Source: Labedella endophytica (GTDB taxonomy: Bacteria; Actinomycetota; Actinomycetes; Actinomycetales; Microbacteriaceae). From it: a DNA stretch of 64,000 nucleotides. Shown piece after piece: positions 35,362 to 44,268 of the stretch. Every line of letters begins with the position of its first letter. Position 1 is the stretch's first letter. The stretch covers positions 124,001 through 188,000 of the forward strand of contig NZ_RZGZ01000001.1 in the NCBI RefSeq assembly GCF_003990045.1. Direction: 5' to 3'. The translations under genes and the position numbers were made by a program. A model generated the notes under the pieces. That model ran no database searches, was not told where the DNA came from, and saw only the letters and a program-made list of their open reading frames with translations.

Positions 35362-35970
35362 ATGAGTGCACCACGCAGCAGTCTCCGGACCGCCGGGGTC
35401 GCCGTCCGAGCGATGCTCGTCCTCACCGTCGTGCTGGGCATCGGCTACCCGCTCGCCCTCCTCGGAGCCGGCCAGCTCGCCCTGCCGGCGCAGGCGAACG
35501 GATCCGTCGTCTCCGTCGACGGGGAGCCGGTGGGATCGGCCCTCATCGGCCAGTCCTTCGCGGACGCCGACGGGAACCCGCTCCCCAAGTGGTTCCAGCC
35601 CCGCCCGTCCGCCGCGGGTGACGGCTACGACGGCGGCGCGTCGAGCGGCTCCAACCTGGGGCCGGAGAACGCGGACCTCATCGCCGCGATCGAGGAGCGC
35701 CGTGCGCAGGTCGCGGAGTTCGACGGGGTCGACCCCGACGAGGTCCCCGTGGACGCCGTCACGGCGTCGGGCTCCGGCCTCGACCCCCACATCAGCCCCG
35801 TGTACGCGCTGCTGCAGGTGGACCGGGTCGCGCAGGAGCGGGGCCTCGCCCCGGACGATGTCCGCGCGCTCGTGGAGTCGGCGATCGAGGCGCCCGACGC
35901 CGGGTACCTCGGCGACAGCCGGGTCAACGTGCTGCGACTCAACGTCGCGCTCCAGGAACTGGACGGCTGA
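35362..35970 (+). CDS. kdpC: KdpC, K+-transporting ATPase subunit
   Basis: 202 residues, one N-terminal membrane helix (AMLVLTVVLGIGYPLALLGA), then an extracytoplasmic domain with the family motifs KWFQPRPSAAGDGYDGGASS and ASGSGLDPHISP. Lies 36 bp after kdpB and 3 bp before kdpD. Confidence 0.94.
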   Translation: MSAPRSSLRTAGVAVRAMLVLTVVLGIGYPLALLGAGQLALPAQANGSVVSVDGEPVGSALIGQSFADADGNPLPKWFQPRPSAAGDGYDGGASSGSNLGPENADLIAAIEERRAQVAEFDGVDPDEVPVDAVTASGSGLDPHISPVYALLQVDRVAQERGLAPDDVRALVESAIEAPDAGYLGDSRVNVLRLNVALQELDG

Positions 35971-35973
35971 CCG

Positions 35974-38472
35974 ATGCGACGAGGGCGGCTGCGGGTGCTG
36001 CTCGGCGCCGCTCCCGGCGTCGGCAAGACGTACACGATGCTCGAGGAGGGCAAGCGGCTCGCCGGTGAGGGGGTCGACGTGGTCGTCGCCGTCGTGGAGA
36101 CCCACGGCCGCGCGGCCACGACGGCGATGACCGATGGGCTCGAGATCGTGCCGCGTGCCGTCGTCGTGCACCGGGGCGTCGAGCTCACGGAGATGGACCT
36201 CGCGGCGGTCGTCGCGCGCCGGCCGGACCTCGCGCTCGTGGACGAGCTCGCGCACACGAACGCGCCCGGTTCGGCGCAGGAGAAGCGGTGGCAGGACGTC
36301 ACGAGCCTGCTCGAGGCCGGGATCGACGTGATCTCCACCGTCAACATCCAGCACATCGAGTCCCTCAACGACGTGGTGCAGCAGATCACCGGTGTGCCGC
36401 AGCGGGAGACCATCCCCGACCACGTCCTGCGGGCGGCCGACCAGATCGAGGTCGTCGACCTCGCGCCCGAGGCCCTCCGGGATCGGCTCGCCGGGGGACG
36501 GGTCTACCCGGCCGAGCGCATCGACGCCGCCCTGTCGAACTACTTCCGGCTCGGCAACCTCACGGCGCTGCGCGAACTCGCGCTCCTCTGGCTCGCCGAC
36601 GAGGTCGACAACGCCCTCAAGGACTACCGCGCGGAGCACGGAATAGACCGCAAGTGGGAGGCGCGGGAGCGCGTCGTCGTCACGCTCACGGGTGGTGTCG
36701 AGGGGGAGACGCTGCTGCGCCGCGGGGCACGGATCGCCGCGCGATCGGCGGGAGGCGAGCTCCTCGCCGTGCACATCACGAGCCAGGACGGGCTCCGGAG
36801 TGCCGATCCCGACGCCCTCGCCCAGCAGCGCGCTCTCGTCGAGAAGCTCGGCGGTACCTACCACCAGGTCGTCGGCGACGACGTGCCGCGCGCCCTCGTC
36901 GACTTCGCCCGCAGCGTCAACGCCACACAGCTCGTCATCGGCGTGAGCCGACGCAGCCGTCTGGCCGCCGCCCTCACGGGCCCCGGTATCGGCGCGACCG
37001 TGACGCGCGAGGCCGGCGCGATCGACGTGCACATCGTCAACCACGAGGCCGCCGGCGGCCGCTTCGCCCTGCCGCGGCTGGGCGGCGCCCTCACGATCCG
37101 CCGCCGGATCGCCGGTCTCGCACTCGCCCTCGTGGCCGGGCCTCTGCTGACCTGGATCCTCGTGGGGTTCCGCAGCGAGGACTCGATCACGAGCGACGTG
37201 CTGAGCTACCAGCTCCTCGTGATCGTCGTCGCCCTCGTCGGCGGCATCTGGCCCGCGCTCTTCGCGGCGCTCCTCTCGGGCCTCACCCTCGACTTCTTCT
37301 TCGTCGAACCGTTCTACACCGTGACGGTCGACGAGCCGCTGCACCTGTTCGCCCTCGTCCTCTACGTGCTCAACGCGGCTCTCGTGAGCGTCGTCGTCGA
37401 TCAGGCCGCCCGGCGCAGCCGCGTCGCGCAGCGGGCTGCGGCCGAGTCGGAGCTGCTCGCGACCGTTTCGGGCAGCGTGCTCCGCGGCGAGGGTGCGGTG
37501 CAGGCGCTCGTCAGCCGTACGCGGGAATCGTTCGGCCTCACGGGAGTGCGCCTCGTGGCGGGGGAGCAGGTGCTCGCGCGCGACGGCGAACCGCGTCCCG
37601 ACGACGCCTTCACGGCCGTGCCCATCGGATCGCGCGCCGTGCTCGAGCTCCACGGCGCCGATCTCGAGGCGTCCGAGCGACGGCTGCTCTCCGTCATCGC
37701 CGCGCAGGTGGAGGCGGCGCTCGAGCACTCCGATCTCTCGGCGACCGCTGGCCGGATCGGCCCCCTCACGGAGAGCGACCGCGTGCGCACGGCCCTCCTC
37801 TCGGCCGTCGGGCACGACCTCCGCCGCCCGCTCACGGCCGCGACCGCCGCGATCAGCGGACTGCGCGCGCCCGACGTGCAGTGGAGCGACGGCGATCGGG
37901 AGGAACTGCTCGCGACGGCGGAGGAGAGCCTCACGGCGCTCGCCGCGCTCGTCACAGACCTCCTCGACGTGAGCCGGCTCGAGGCCGGGGTCCTCGCCGT
38001 CTCGCTCCGCGCCGTGGACGCGGAGGACGTGATCCTGCCCGTGCTCGACGAGCTTGGCCTCGGTCCGGCCGACGTCGAACTCGACCTCGACGCCGATCTC
38101 TCGCCGCTCGTCGCCGATCCCGTGCTGCTCGGCCGCGTCGTCGTCAACGTGCTCGACAACGCCCGGCGCTTCGCTCCTCCCGGCACGCGTGTGCGCATCT
38201 CCACGAGCAGCTTCGGCGGCCGGGCGGAGATCCGGATCGCGGATCACGGGCCGGGCATCGCCCCGGAACGGCTCGCCGAGGTGTTCGTCCCGTTCCAGCG
38301 GCTCGGCGACACCGACAACCTCACGGGACTCGGCCTGGGCCTCGCCCTCTCCAAGGGATTCATGGAGGGGATGGGCGGACGCCTCGACACCGAGGACACG
38401 CCGGGTGGCGGTCTCACGATGGTGATCGACGTGCCGTTGGCGTCCGGCGCCGATGCGCCCGAGGCGCGGTAG
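35974..38472 (+). CDS. kdpD: KdpD, turgor/K+ sensor histidine kinase
   Basis: 832 residues. KdpD N-domain with Walker A GAAPGVGKT (11-19), then a universal-stress-like domain (~230-365). Four membrane helices (~375-480) and a GAF-like region follow. The kinase core has the H-box GHDLRRPLTA (His614), N-box NVLDNARRF and G-box GLGLGLALSK. Complete. Unusually no kdpE response regulator follows; a convergent gene starts after a terminator palindrome. It must signal to a regulator encoded elsewhere, or kdpE has been lost. Confidence 0.93.
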   Translation: MRRGRLRVLLGAAPGVGKTYTMLEEGKRLAGEGVDVVVAVVETHGRAATTAMTDGLEIVPRAVVVHRGVELTEMDLAAVVARRPDLALVDELAHTNAPGSAQEKRWQDVTSLLEAGIDVISTVNIQHIESLNDVVQQITGVPQRETIPDHVLRAADQIEVVDLAPEALRDRLAGGRVYPAERIDAALSNYFRLGNLTALRELALLWLADEVDNALKDYRAEHGIDRKWEARERVVVTLTGGVEGETLLRRGARIAARSAGGELLAVHITSQDGLRSADPDALAQQRALVEKLGGTYHQVVGDDVPRALVDFARSVNATQLVIGVSRRSRLAAALTGPGIGATVTREAGAIDVHIVNHEAAGGRFALPRLGGALTIRRRIAGLALALVAGPLLTWILVGFRSEDSITSDVLSYQLLVIVVALVGGIWPALFAALLSGLTLDFFFVEPFYTVTVDEPLHLFALVLYVLNAALVSVVVDQAARRSRVAQRAAAESELLATVSGSVLRGEGAVQALVSRTRESFGLTGVRLVAGEQVLARDGEPRPDDAFTAVPIGSRAVLELHGADLEASERRLLSVIAAQVEAALEHSDLSATAGRIGPLTESDRVRTALLSAVGHDLRRPLTAATAAISGLRAPDVQWSDGDREELLATAEESLTALAALVTDLLDVSRLEAGVLAVSLRAVDAEDVILPVLDELGLGPADVELDLDADLSPLVADPVLLGRVVVNVLDNARRFAPPGTRVRISTSSFGGRAEIRIADHGPGIAPERLAEVFVPFQRLGDTDNLTGLGLGLALSKGFMEGMGGRLDTEDTPGGGLTMVIDVPLASGADAPEAR

Positions 38473-38484
38473 CCCTCCCGCCCC

Positions 38485-38548
38485 GAGCGCTACAGTCAGC
38501 CGAGCGCTCCACGAGTTCGTGGAGCGCTCGGCTGACGGTGTAGCGCTC
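38485..38548. repeat. Family C palindromic repeat, copy 1, kdp terminator
   Basis: 64 bp: GAGCGCTACA, then TCAGCCGAGCGCTCCACGA, centre GT, the exact complement TCGTGGAGCGCTCGGCTGA, then TGTAGCGCTC. Nearly perfect palindrome between the convergent kdpD and PRISE-type genes. Probably a bidirectional terminator. Confidence 0.85.
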
Positions 38549-38583
38549 AGTGGCCGGGTGGCCGGGTCTTCGGCCCTGCCGTT

Positions 38584-39735
38584 CTACGGGATGAGGCGCT
38601 CGGCGCGGTAGCGGTCGAAGAGCGCGGTGAACGAGTCCACCGTGCGGTGGTGCGTCGTGAAGCCGGCGAGGCGGGACTTGCTGATGTCGGTCACGACCTC
38701 GATCTCGCGGCCGAGGTCCGCGTCGGTGTGCCACCACGAGGCGAGCCGGCCGAGGTCGGGCTCCACGAGTCCGTGTTCGCTCACGAGCCGCTGCCAGACG
38801 TCGTCCGCTCCGGCCATCTGCTGCTCGAGCGGCTGCGGCACCTCGCTCGGGCCGACCGGCTCGACGCCGAAGTGCTCCGCGATGCGCGACCACATCCAGC
38901 GCCAGCGGAACACGTCGCCGTTGACGACGTTGAAGGCCTCGTTGCGGCCGGCCTCCGTCGTACCCGCCCACACCATCTGATCGGCGAGCACGGTCGCGTC
39001 GGTCATGTCGGTGAGGCCGTTCCACTGTGTGAGCGAACCGGGGAAGACGAAGGGCGTGCCCTGCGCGCGGCTGATCGAGGCGGCGACGGCGAGCGTCAGC
39101 CCCATGTTCATCGCGTTGCCGACGGCGTGGCCGATCACGGTGTGCGAGCGGTGCACGGACCACGCGAAGCCGTCGCGCTCGGCGGCCGCGAAGAGCTCGT
39201 CCTCCTGTGCGTAGTAGAAGTTGGGGGCGTCGAGCCGGGCCTCCTCCTCGTGGAACGGGGTGTCGGGCATGTTCCCCTGGCCGTAGGCCTCGAATGGACC
39301 GAGGTAGTGCTTGAGTCCGGTGACGAGCGCGACGTGCTCGAGCGGCGCGTGTGACAGGGCGGCGAGGAGGTCGCGCACCATGCCACCGTTGACGGCGATG
39401 TTCTCCTCCTCCGTCTCCTGGCGGGACCAGGCGGTGAAGAAGACGTGCGTGGGGCGTTCGTCGGCGAGGGCGCTCGCGAGGCTGTCGGCGGAGCGGAGGT
39501 CGGCCGAGAGCGCGCGAACACCGGGTCGCTCCGCGATCGGCCGGCGGGACAACGCGGCGACGGGCCAGCCCTGCGCGGAGAGGAGGTCGACGAGCGCGGA
39601 GCCGCCGATCCCGGTCGCGCCCACGACGAGGGCGCTGCGTGCGGCGTCCCCGCGGCTCGTGTCACCGCGCGTGGTGTCGACGCGCGTGGCGTCGCTGGGG
39701 GCGGAGGACTGGGGGGATTCGCTGAAAAGGCTCAC
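38584..39735 (-). CDS. PRISE-like SDR reductase (progesterone 5-beta-reductase/iridoid synthase type)
   Basis: 383 residues. NADP motif ALVVGATGIGGSALVDLLS corresponds to the PRISE motif GATGxxG. The Tyr motif NFYYAQEDEL and WSVHRSHTVIG also match the family, in which the usual SDR Tyr-x3-Lys is rearranged. The open frame extends to 39963, but that part runs through a family B repeat; the GTG at 39735, after a GGGGGG run, is the likeliest start. Such enzymes reduce enone substrates; the bacterial substrate is unknown. Confidence 0.78.
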   Translation of the reverse strand: MSLFSESPQSSAPSDATRVDTTRGDTSRGDAARSALVVGATGIGGSALVDLLSAQGWPVAALSRRPIAERPGVRALSADLRSADSLASALADERPTHVFFTAWSRQETEEENIAVNGGMVRDLLAALSHAPLEHVALVTGLKHYLGPFEAYGQGNMPDTPFHEEEARLDAPNFYYAQEDELFAAAERDGFAWSVHRSHTVIGHAVGNAMNMGLTLAVAASISRAQGTPFVFPGSLTQWNGLTDMTDATVLADQMVWAGTTEAGRNEAFNVVNGDVFRWRWMWSRIAEHFGVEPVGPSEVPQPLEQQMAGADDVWQRLVSEHGLVEPDLGRLASWWHTDADLGREIEVVTDISKSRLAGFTTHHRTVDSFTALFDRYRAERLIP

Positions 39736-39791
39736 TTTCCCCCCAACGCACCCCGCCCTCCCGAATTCCCCGCCCCTTCCATCCCCGCATT

Positions 39792-39851
39792 TGCGCACGC
39801 AACTGCGTTCCGCGGGTGAAATTTCAGCCGCAGATGGGAGTTGCGTGCGCG
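39792..39851. repeat. Family B palindromic repeat, copy 1 (60 bp)
   Basis: TGCGCACGCAACTGCG to GGAGTTGCGTGCGCG; inner part CGCGGGTGAAATTTCAGCCG. In the divergent gap between the genes at 39735 and 39962. Confidence 0.85.
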
Positions 39852-39961
39852 CATGCGCCGTGATGCTCGGCGAGGGGTGTCGCGGGGGCATGACGGAACC
39901 GGGCACGATGGTCATGCGCTGATCTCCCCAATCATCCATCGAGCGACGGACGAACCAATCC

Positions 39962-40762
39962 ATGACGACACCTCTCTCCGATCTGACACAGATGCCCGAC
40001 CCGCAGGTCGTGATGTCGGCCGACGGCTTCCGGATCGCGACCTACTCGTGGGGTCACGACACGGATCCGACGGTCGTGCTGGTTCACGGCTTCGCGTCGA
40101 GTACTCGTGACAACTGGGTCAACACCGGCTGGGTGCGCGATCTTCAGCGCGCCGGCTTCCGCGTCCTGGCACTCGACCAGCGCGGACACGGTCAATCCGA
40201 CAAGCCTCTCGACCCCCACGACTACGAGCTCCCCGTCCTCGCTCGCGACGTCGAGAACGTCATGGACACCTACCTGGTCGACTCGGCGTCCTACGTGGGC
40301 TACTCGCTCGGTGCGCGCGTGGGGTGGGAGGTCGCGAAGGACCTCCAGGATCGGCTCACGAAGATCGTCCTGGGCGGAGTGCCCGACGGTGTACCCCTCG
40401 GGCGGCTCGACCTGGGTCAGGTCCGAGCGCTCGTCGACCACGGAACACCGGTCACCGACAAGGCCACCATGAACTACCTCCAGCTCATGGAACGGGTCGC
40501 GGGCAACGACGTTCGCGCGCTCCTCGCGATCGCGGGTGGAATGCGCGCGTCCGGTGCGGCCGACCCCGACCCGGCACACGCTCCGGAGCAGGAGATCCTG
40601 TTCGCCACCGGTTCACTCGACGGGATCATCGAGGGCTCGCGTGCGCTCGCCGCCGCCTCCCCTCGCGGCCGGTTCATCGAGATCCCCGACCGGCACCATT
40701 TCAACGCGCCCGGCTCTCGCGACTTCCGCCGGCTCGCGCTGGAGTTCCTGGCGGAGGACTGA
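39962..40762 (+). CDS. Alpha/beta hydrolase
   Basis: 266 residues. Oxyanion loop VVLVHGFASSTRDNW, nucleophile elbow GYSLGARVG, an Asp in the ATGSLDGIIEG strand and catalytic His in DRHHFNAPGSRDF. Cytoplasmic, no signal peptide. Stands alone between a divergent SDR and a downstream lipoprotein gene. Substrate not predictable. Confidence 0.85.
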   Translation: MTTPLSDLTQMPDPQVVMSADGFRIATYSWGHDTDPTVVLVHGFASSTRDNWVNTGWVRDLQRAGFRVLALDQRGHGQSDKPLDPHDYELPVLARDVENVMDTYLVDSASYVGYSLGARVGWEVAKDLQDRLTKIVLGGVPDGVPLGRLDLGQVRALVDHGTPVTDKATMNYLQLMERVAGNDVRALLAIAGGMRASGAADPDPAHAPEQEILFATGSLDGIIEGSRALAAASPRGRFIEIPDRHHFNAPGSRDFRRLALEFLAED

Positions 40763-40958
40763 TCCCGTTCCGCTTCTCCTGGAGAGAGAGCGGTCCTGCG
40801 CGGGGCTCCGTGACGTCGGCCTCGCCGTCGGGGATGCGCTTCCGTGAGGCGCGGATTCAGGCGGTGATGGCCGACACGAGCGCGATCCCGTCCGTTCGAA
40901 CATCGCAGCAACCCGTCGTGATCGCAGCCGTCGCCCCGGGTCGCAGTAGCGTGAGGGA

Positions 40959-41864
40959 GTGACGGTGACGAAACGACGGTGGGCCGGGGGAGCGACGGCT
41001 CTGCTGCTGGCGGCGACGCTCGCGGGGTGCGCATCCGCCTCGCCGAACTCGGAGCCCGACTCGAACGCGACTTCCTCCGACACGGCCGCTCCCGACACGA
41101 TCCTCTGGGCGGACGAGTTCGACGGCCCGGCGGGGCAGCGACCGGACGACGCGGTATGGGTGGCCGAGATCGGCAACCGCGACGACGAGGGCTGGGGCAA
41201 CGACGAGCTGCAGTACTACACCGACGCCCCCGAGAACGCCTCCCTCGACGGGGACGGTCACCTCGTGATCGCGGCCCTCCCGGCGGCGGACGGCGAAGAT
41301 CTCCCGTGCTTCACCGTGCCGTCGTGCCCGTACACGTCCGCCCGGCTCACGACGGCGGGGACGGTCGCGCTCCGGACCGGTCGCGTCGAGGTGCGGGCGC
41401 GCATCCCGAACGGCACCGGCCTCCTCCCCGCCATCTGGATGCTCGGCGACAACGGCGAGATCTGGCCGGCGCAGGGCGAGATCGATATCGCAGAAGTCGT
41501 CGGCGGCGAGCCCGACACCGTCTACGGCACGGCGCACGGCCCCACGTACTTCAACGAGAACGGCATCGGTGCGGCTCTCGAACTCGATGAGGCCTCCGGC
41601 GACGACTTCCACGTGTACGCCGTCGACAAGCAGCGGGACGCCATCACGTGGTCCGTCGACGGAGTGGACTACCTCACCCTCACGCCGGAGGACCTCCCCG
41701 CGCCCGACGACTGGGTCTTCGAGCAGGACATGCACCTGCTCCTCAACGTCGCCGTCGGGGGCGACTGGCCGGGGAGCCCGGACGAGACGACGGCGTTCCC
41801 CGCGGAGATGGCGGTGGACTACGTCCGGATGACGGGCGAGGGAACGCTGACACCGGCGGGCTGA
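40959..41864 (+). CDS. Secreted GH16 beta-glucanase lipoprotein
   Basis: 301 residues. Signal peptide with lipobox LAGC (Cys24), Ser/Asp linker, then a GH16 jelly roll. The catalytic motif GEIDIAEVVGG (Glu-x-Asp-x-x-Glu) follows IWMLGDNGEIWPAQ. FDGPAGQRPDDAVWVAEIGN and the tryptophan-rich loops fit laminarinase-type enzymes. Two GTG codons (40959, 40965) could start it. It should hydrolyse beta-1,3 (or mixed) glucan at the cell surface. Isolated gene. Confidence 0.86.
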   Translation: MTVTKRRWAGGATALLLAATLAGCASASPNSEPDSNATSSDTAAPDTILWADEFDGPAGQRPDDAVWVAEIGNRDDEGWGNDELQYYTDAPENASLDGDGHLVIAALPAADGEDLPCFTVPSCPYTSARLTTAGTVALRTGRVEVRARIPNGTGLLPAIWMLGDNGEIWPAQGEIDIAEVVGGEPDTVYGTAHGPTYFNENGIGAALELDEASGDDFHVYAVDKQRDAITWSVDGVDYLTLTPEDLPAPDDWVFEQDMHLLLNVAVGGDWPGSPDETTAFPAEMAVDYVRMTGEGTLTPAG

Positions 41865-41897
41865 CGCCGGCGAGCTCCACGTCACCCCGGGCGTCGC

Positions 41898-41957
41898 TGC
41901 GTACGCAACGCCGTTCCGCGGGTGGAATTCGACCCGCGGAACGTTGTTGCGCACGCA
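41898..41957. repeat. Family B palindromic repeat, copy 2 (60 bp)
   Basis: TGCGTACGCAACGCCGTTCC to GGAACGTTGTTGCGCACGCA, centre GGGTGGAATTCGACCC. Between convergent genes at 41864 and 42001. Confidence 0.88.
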
Positions 41958-42000
41958 AAACTGCGGGGTCGTGGAGAGGGGCTGGGGAGTGCCCGGCCGG

Positions 42001-42318
42001 TCAGGCCGTGAGGACCGCCGCGGCCAGCCCGATGGCGGACAGGACGAAGAGGGACAGGCTCGCGAGAGAGGCGGTCGTGCGCCTGCCCCTCGGCAGCGCG
42101 AGGGGCAGGACGAGGGCGGCGACGAGGCCGGCCATCACCGCGACGACGGCGCCGAAGATCAGGCCGTAGCCGTGCATGTCGACCTCGGGTGGCCCGAACC
42201 GGCTGCGGAGGGCGACCCAGGCCGTCGCCAGGAAGAGGGCGGCCGCCAGTCCGCCGATCATCGCGGCCATCACCCGAGCGGCGGTGGCTCCGGCGGTCGG
42301 ACGAGGGTCGGGGGTCAT
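42001..42318 (-). CDS. Small membrane protein of unknown function
   Basis: 105 residues with three hydrophobic helices (VMAAMIGGLAAALFLATAWV, YGLIFGAVVAVMAGLVAALV, LFVLSAIGLAAAVL). No family recognised. Probably single-gene; converges on the GH16 gene across a family B palindrome. Confidence 0.6.
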   Translation of the reverse strand: MTPDPRPTAGATAARVMAAMIGGLAAALFLATAWVALRSRFGPPEVDMHGYGLIFGAVVAVMAGLVAALVLPLALPRGRRTTASLASLSLFVLSAIGLAAAVLTA

Positions 42319-42397
42319 GCCGTCACTCTAGGCGCGCCGGGTCCGGGGGCGTGGGGACCGACGCGCCTCGCTCAGGGAAGCGTCCGGTCGAGTGGCG

Positions 42398-42853
42398 TCA
42401 GTCGCGCGGGGCGACCACGCTCACGCTCCACGTGACGCCGAAGCGGTCCGTGAGCATCCCGAAACCGGCGGACCAGGCCGAGGCGGCGAGGGGCTCTACG
42501 ATGATGGCGCCGTCGACGAGCGCGTCCCAGTAGGTGCTGACCTCTTCGAGCGTCTCGCCACCCAACGAGACGAAGAACGGCTCGTCCGTGATGGTGGTCC
42601 CATTCTCGCGTCGTGTCGTCCCGGCGGGACGGGGCTCGTCGCTCCCCGGGATGTCGTACGCCATGACGGAGAAGCCGTTCGGCGCCACGACGAGACCGAA
42701 CACGACCTTGTCGGTGTCGGGCAGCCCGGCCGGCATGCCGAAATCACCGTAGGTGGAGATCGTGGTGTGGCCGCCGAAGGCCTGTGCGTAGAACTCGAGC
42801 GCTGCGCGCGCCGTGCCGGTGAAGTTCAGGTGGGTGGTGACGGTGACGGACAT
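42398..42853 (-). CDS. VOC family protein, PhnB/YjdN-like
   Basis: 151 residues with the glyoxalase/bleomycin-fold pattern of PhnB-like proteins: THLNFTGTARAALEFYAQAF, GHTTISTYGDF, and FGMLTDRFGVTWSV near the end. CAAGGAG lies 6 nt before the ATG. Divergent from a WYL regulator, which likely controls it. Biochemical role unknown in this subfamily. Confidence 0.82.
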   Translation of the reverse strand: MSVTVTTHLNFTGTARAALEFYAQAFGGHTTISTYGDFGMPAGLPDTDKVVFGLVVAPNGFSVMAYDIPGSDEPRPAGTTRRENGTTITDEPFFVSLGGETLEEVSTYWDALVDGAIIVEPLAASAWSAGFGMLTDRFGVTWSVSVVAPRD

Positions 42854-42927
42854 GGTGTCTCCTTGCGTGATGCGCCGGTCGGCGTGGCCCCCGTCGGTCC
42901 GGGGCTGAGACCAGAGTCACAGTGGTT

Positions 42928-42946
42928 CCGGACAGGGAACGTCCGG
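42928..42946. promoter_or_regulatory. Inverted repeat between VOC gene and WYL regulator
   Basis: CCGGAC-AGGGAAC-GTCCGG, 6+7+6 bp, 22 bp before the regulator start. A candidate operator for the divergent pair; inferred. Confidence 0.4.
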
Positions 42947-42967
42947 TATCTGCGCGATGATCGGAAC

Positions 42968-43957
42968 ATGCCCGTCTCCGATTCGCCGTCGACCTCGCGT
43001 CGCCTGCTCGCGCTGCTGTCCCTCCTGCAGGCGCGGCGCGACTGGCCGGCGCCCGCGCTCGCCCGGCGGCTCGACGTGAGCGAGCGGACCGTGCGACGCG
43101 ACATCGAGCGCCTCCGCGACCTCGACTACACGATCGACTCCACGCGCGGACCGGATGGTGGATATCGGCTGCAGGCCGGTTCGCAGCTCCCTCCGCTCGT
43201 GTTCGACGATGAACAAGCCGTGGCGATCGCGCTGGCGCTCCGCACCGCCTCCTCCCTCGGCGTCGATATGGAGGAAGCCGCCGCACGTGCGCTCGGAACG
43301 GTGACGCGGCTCATGCCGTCGCGGCTCGCGAACCGCATCGAGAACCTCGAGGCCGCGTCGTCGGGCGACCGCGGGAGGGTGGTCGTCGATCCCGGCGTCC
43401 TGCTGCGCATCGGGGAAGCGATCCGTGTCGGCGAGGAGCTGCGGTTCGACTACGCCTCCCCGGGATCGGACCCGGTGGGCGAGGATGCGCCGGCGCCTCG
43501 CCGGAACGAGCCGCACCACCTCCTCCTGCATGCCGGACGCTGGTACCTCATCGGCTATTCACCGGAGAAGGCGGAGTGGCGCATCTATCGCGTCGACCGC
43601 ATCACGCCGCGGAGCCACAGTGGGCGCCGGTTCGAGCCGCGCACCGTCCCCGGTGGGGACCCAGCACGTTTCCTCGCCGCGCGCTTCAAGGGATCCACCG
43701 GTGCGGACACGTGGGCGTGCTGGGGCGAGGCCACGCTCGACGTGCCGCTCGCCGCGGTGGCTCCGTACCTCGCCGACGGATCCGCCGAGGCGCTCGCCGC
43801 GAATCGCTGCCGCGTGCGGCTCGGGTCCTGGTCGTGGGGCAGCCTCGCGGCTGCGTTCCTCCGCTTCGAGGCCGACGTCGCCGAGGCGGAACCCGCGGCT
43901 CTTCGGGCCGCCTTCGCGACCCTCGCCGAGCGCGCACGCTCCGCGTCCCGACCCTGA
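42968..43957 (+). CDS. HTH-WYL transcriptional regulator (YafY type)
   Basis: 329 residues. N-terminal HTH_11 domain (LLALLSLLQARRDWPAPALA, LDVSERTVRRDIERLRDLDY) and a WYL domain from ~150 with GRWYLIGYSPEKAEWRIYRV. These regulators commonly control a divergent metabolic gene, here the VOC protein. A purine or nucleotide ligand is possible for WYL domains; not determined here. Confidence 0.86.
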   Translation: MPVSDSPSTSRRLLALLSLLQARRDWPAPALARRLDVSERTVRRDIERLRDLDYTIDSTRGPDGGYRLQAGSQLPPLVFDDEQAVAIALALRTASSLGVDMEEAAARALGTVTRLMPSRLANRIENLEAASSGDRGRVVVDPGVLLRIGEAIRVGEELRFDYASPGSDPVGEDAPAPRRNEPHHLLLHAGRWYLIGYSPEKAEWRIYRVDRITPRSHSGRRFEPRTVPGGDPARFLAARFKGSTGADTWACWGEATLDVPLAAVAPYLADGSAEALAANRCRVRLGSWSWGSLAAAFLRFEADVAEAEPAALRAAFATLAERARSASRP

Positions 43958-44268
43958 TCCGGAGGACGGCGCCGAGGAAACGAGGTCGCCGCGCGAAACG
44001 CTCTGCTCAACTGAGACGGAAGCGCGCCGGCCCCGAGTGCGCACGTCGTCCGTCGACGTCGTGAGGTGCAGAAATTGGTGAGCGCTGCAGGAATTGCTGC
44101 AGCGTTCACCAAGAACTGCAGCGTGACGCGCACGAACTGCAACGCTCACGGCTCCGCGTGAAACGGCATCGGCGCTGCGGGCGGGTGGCTGCGGCACGAC
44201 CCGTACCCCGCCGAGGGGTGTCCCGCGAGGGTCTCCCTCCGTCCGCGCGCCGGACGTAGCCTTCCGTT
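43958..44268. other. Intergenic region with family D palindrome
   Basis: 311 bp without a convincing gene. The only structured element is the family D repeat at 44060-44128; the remaining sequence shows no promoter I can define with confidence. Confidence 0.4.
44060..44128. repeat. Family D palindromic repeat, full copy
   Basis: The core GGTGAGCGCTGCAG-GAATTG-CTGCAGCGTTCACC (44077-44110, one mismatch) is extended by outer arms CGTGAGGTGCAG / CTGCAGCGTGACG. About 69 bp in total. Confidence 0.65.

Noticed and set aside
33592-38247. Very long minus-strand open frame (about 1551 codons) opposite the kdp genes
   Set aside because: High-GC shadow of kdpB, kdpC and kdpD; low-complexity Arg/Asp/Glu/Gly composition and no family motifs.
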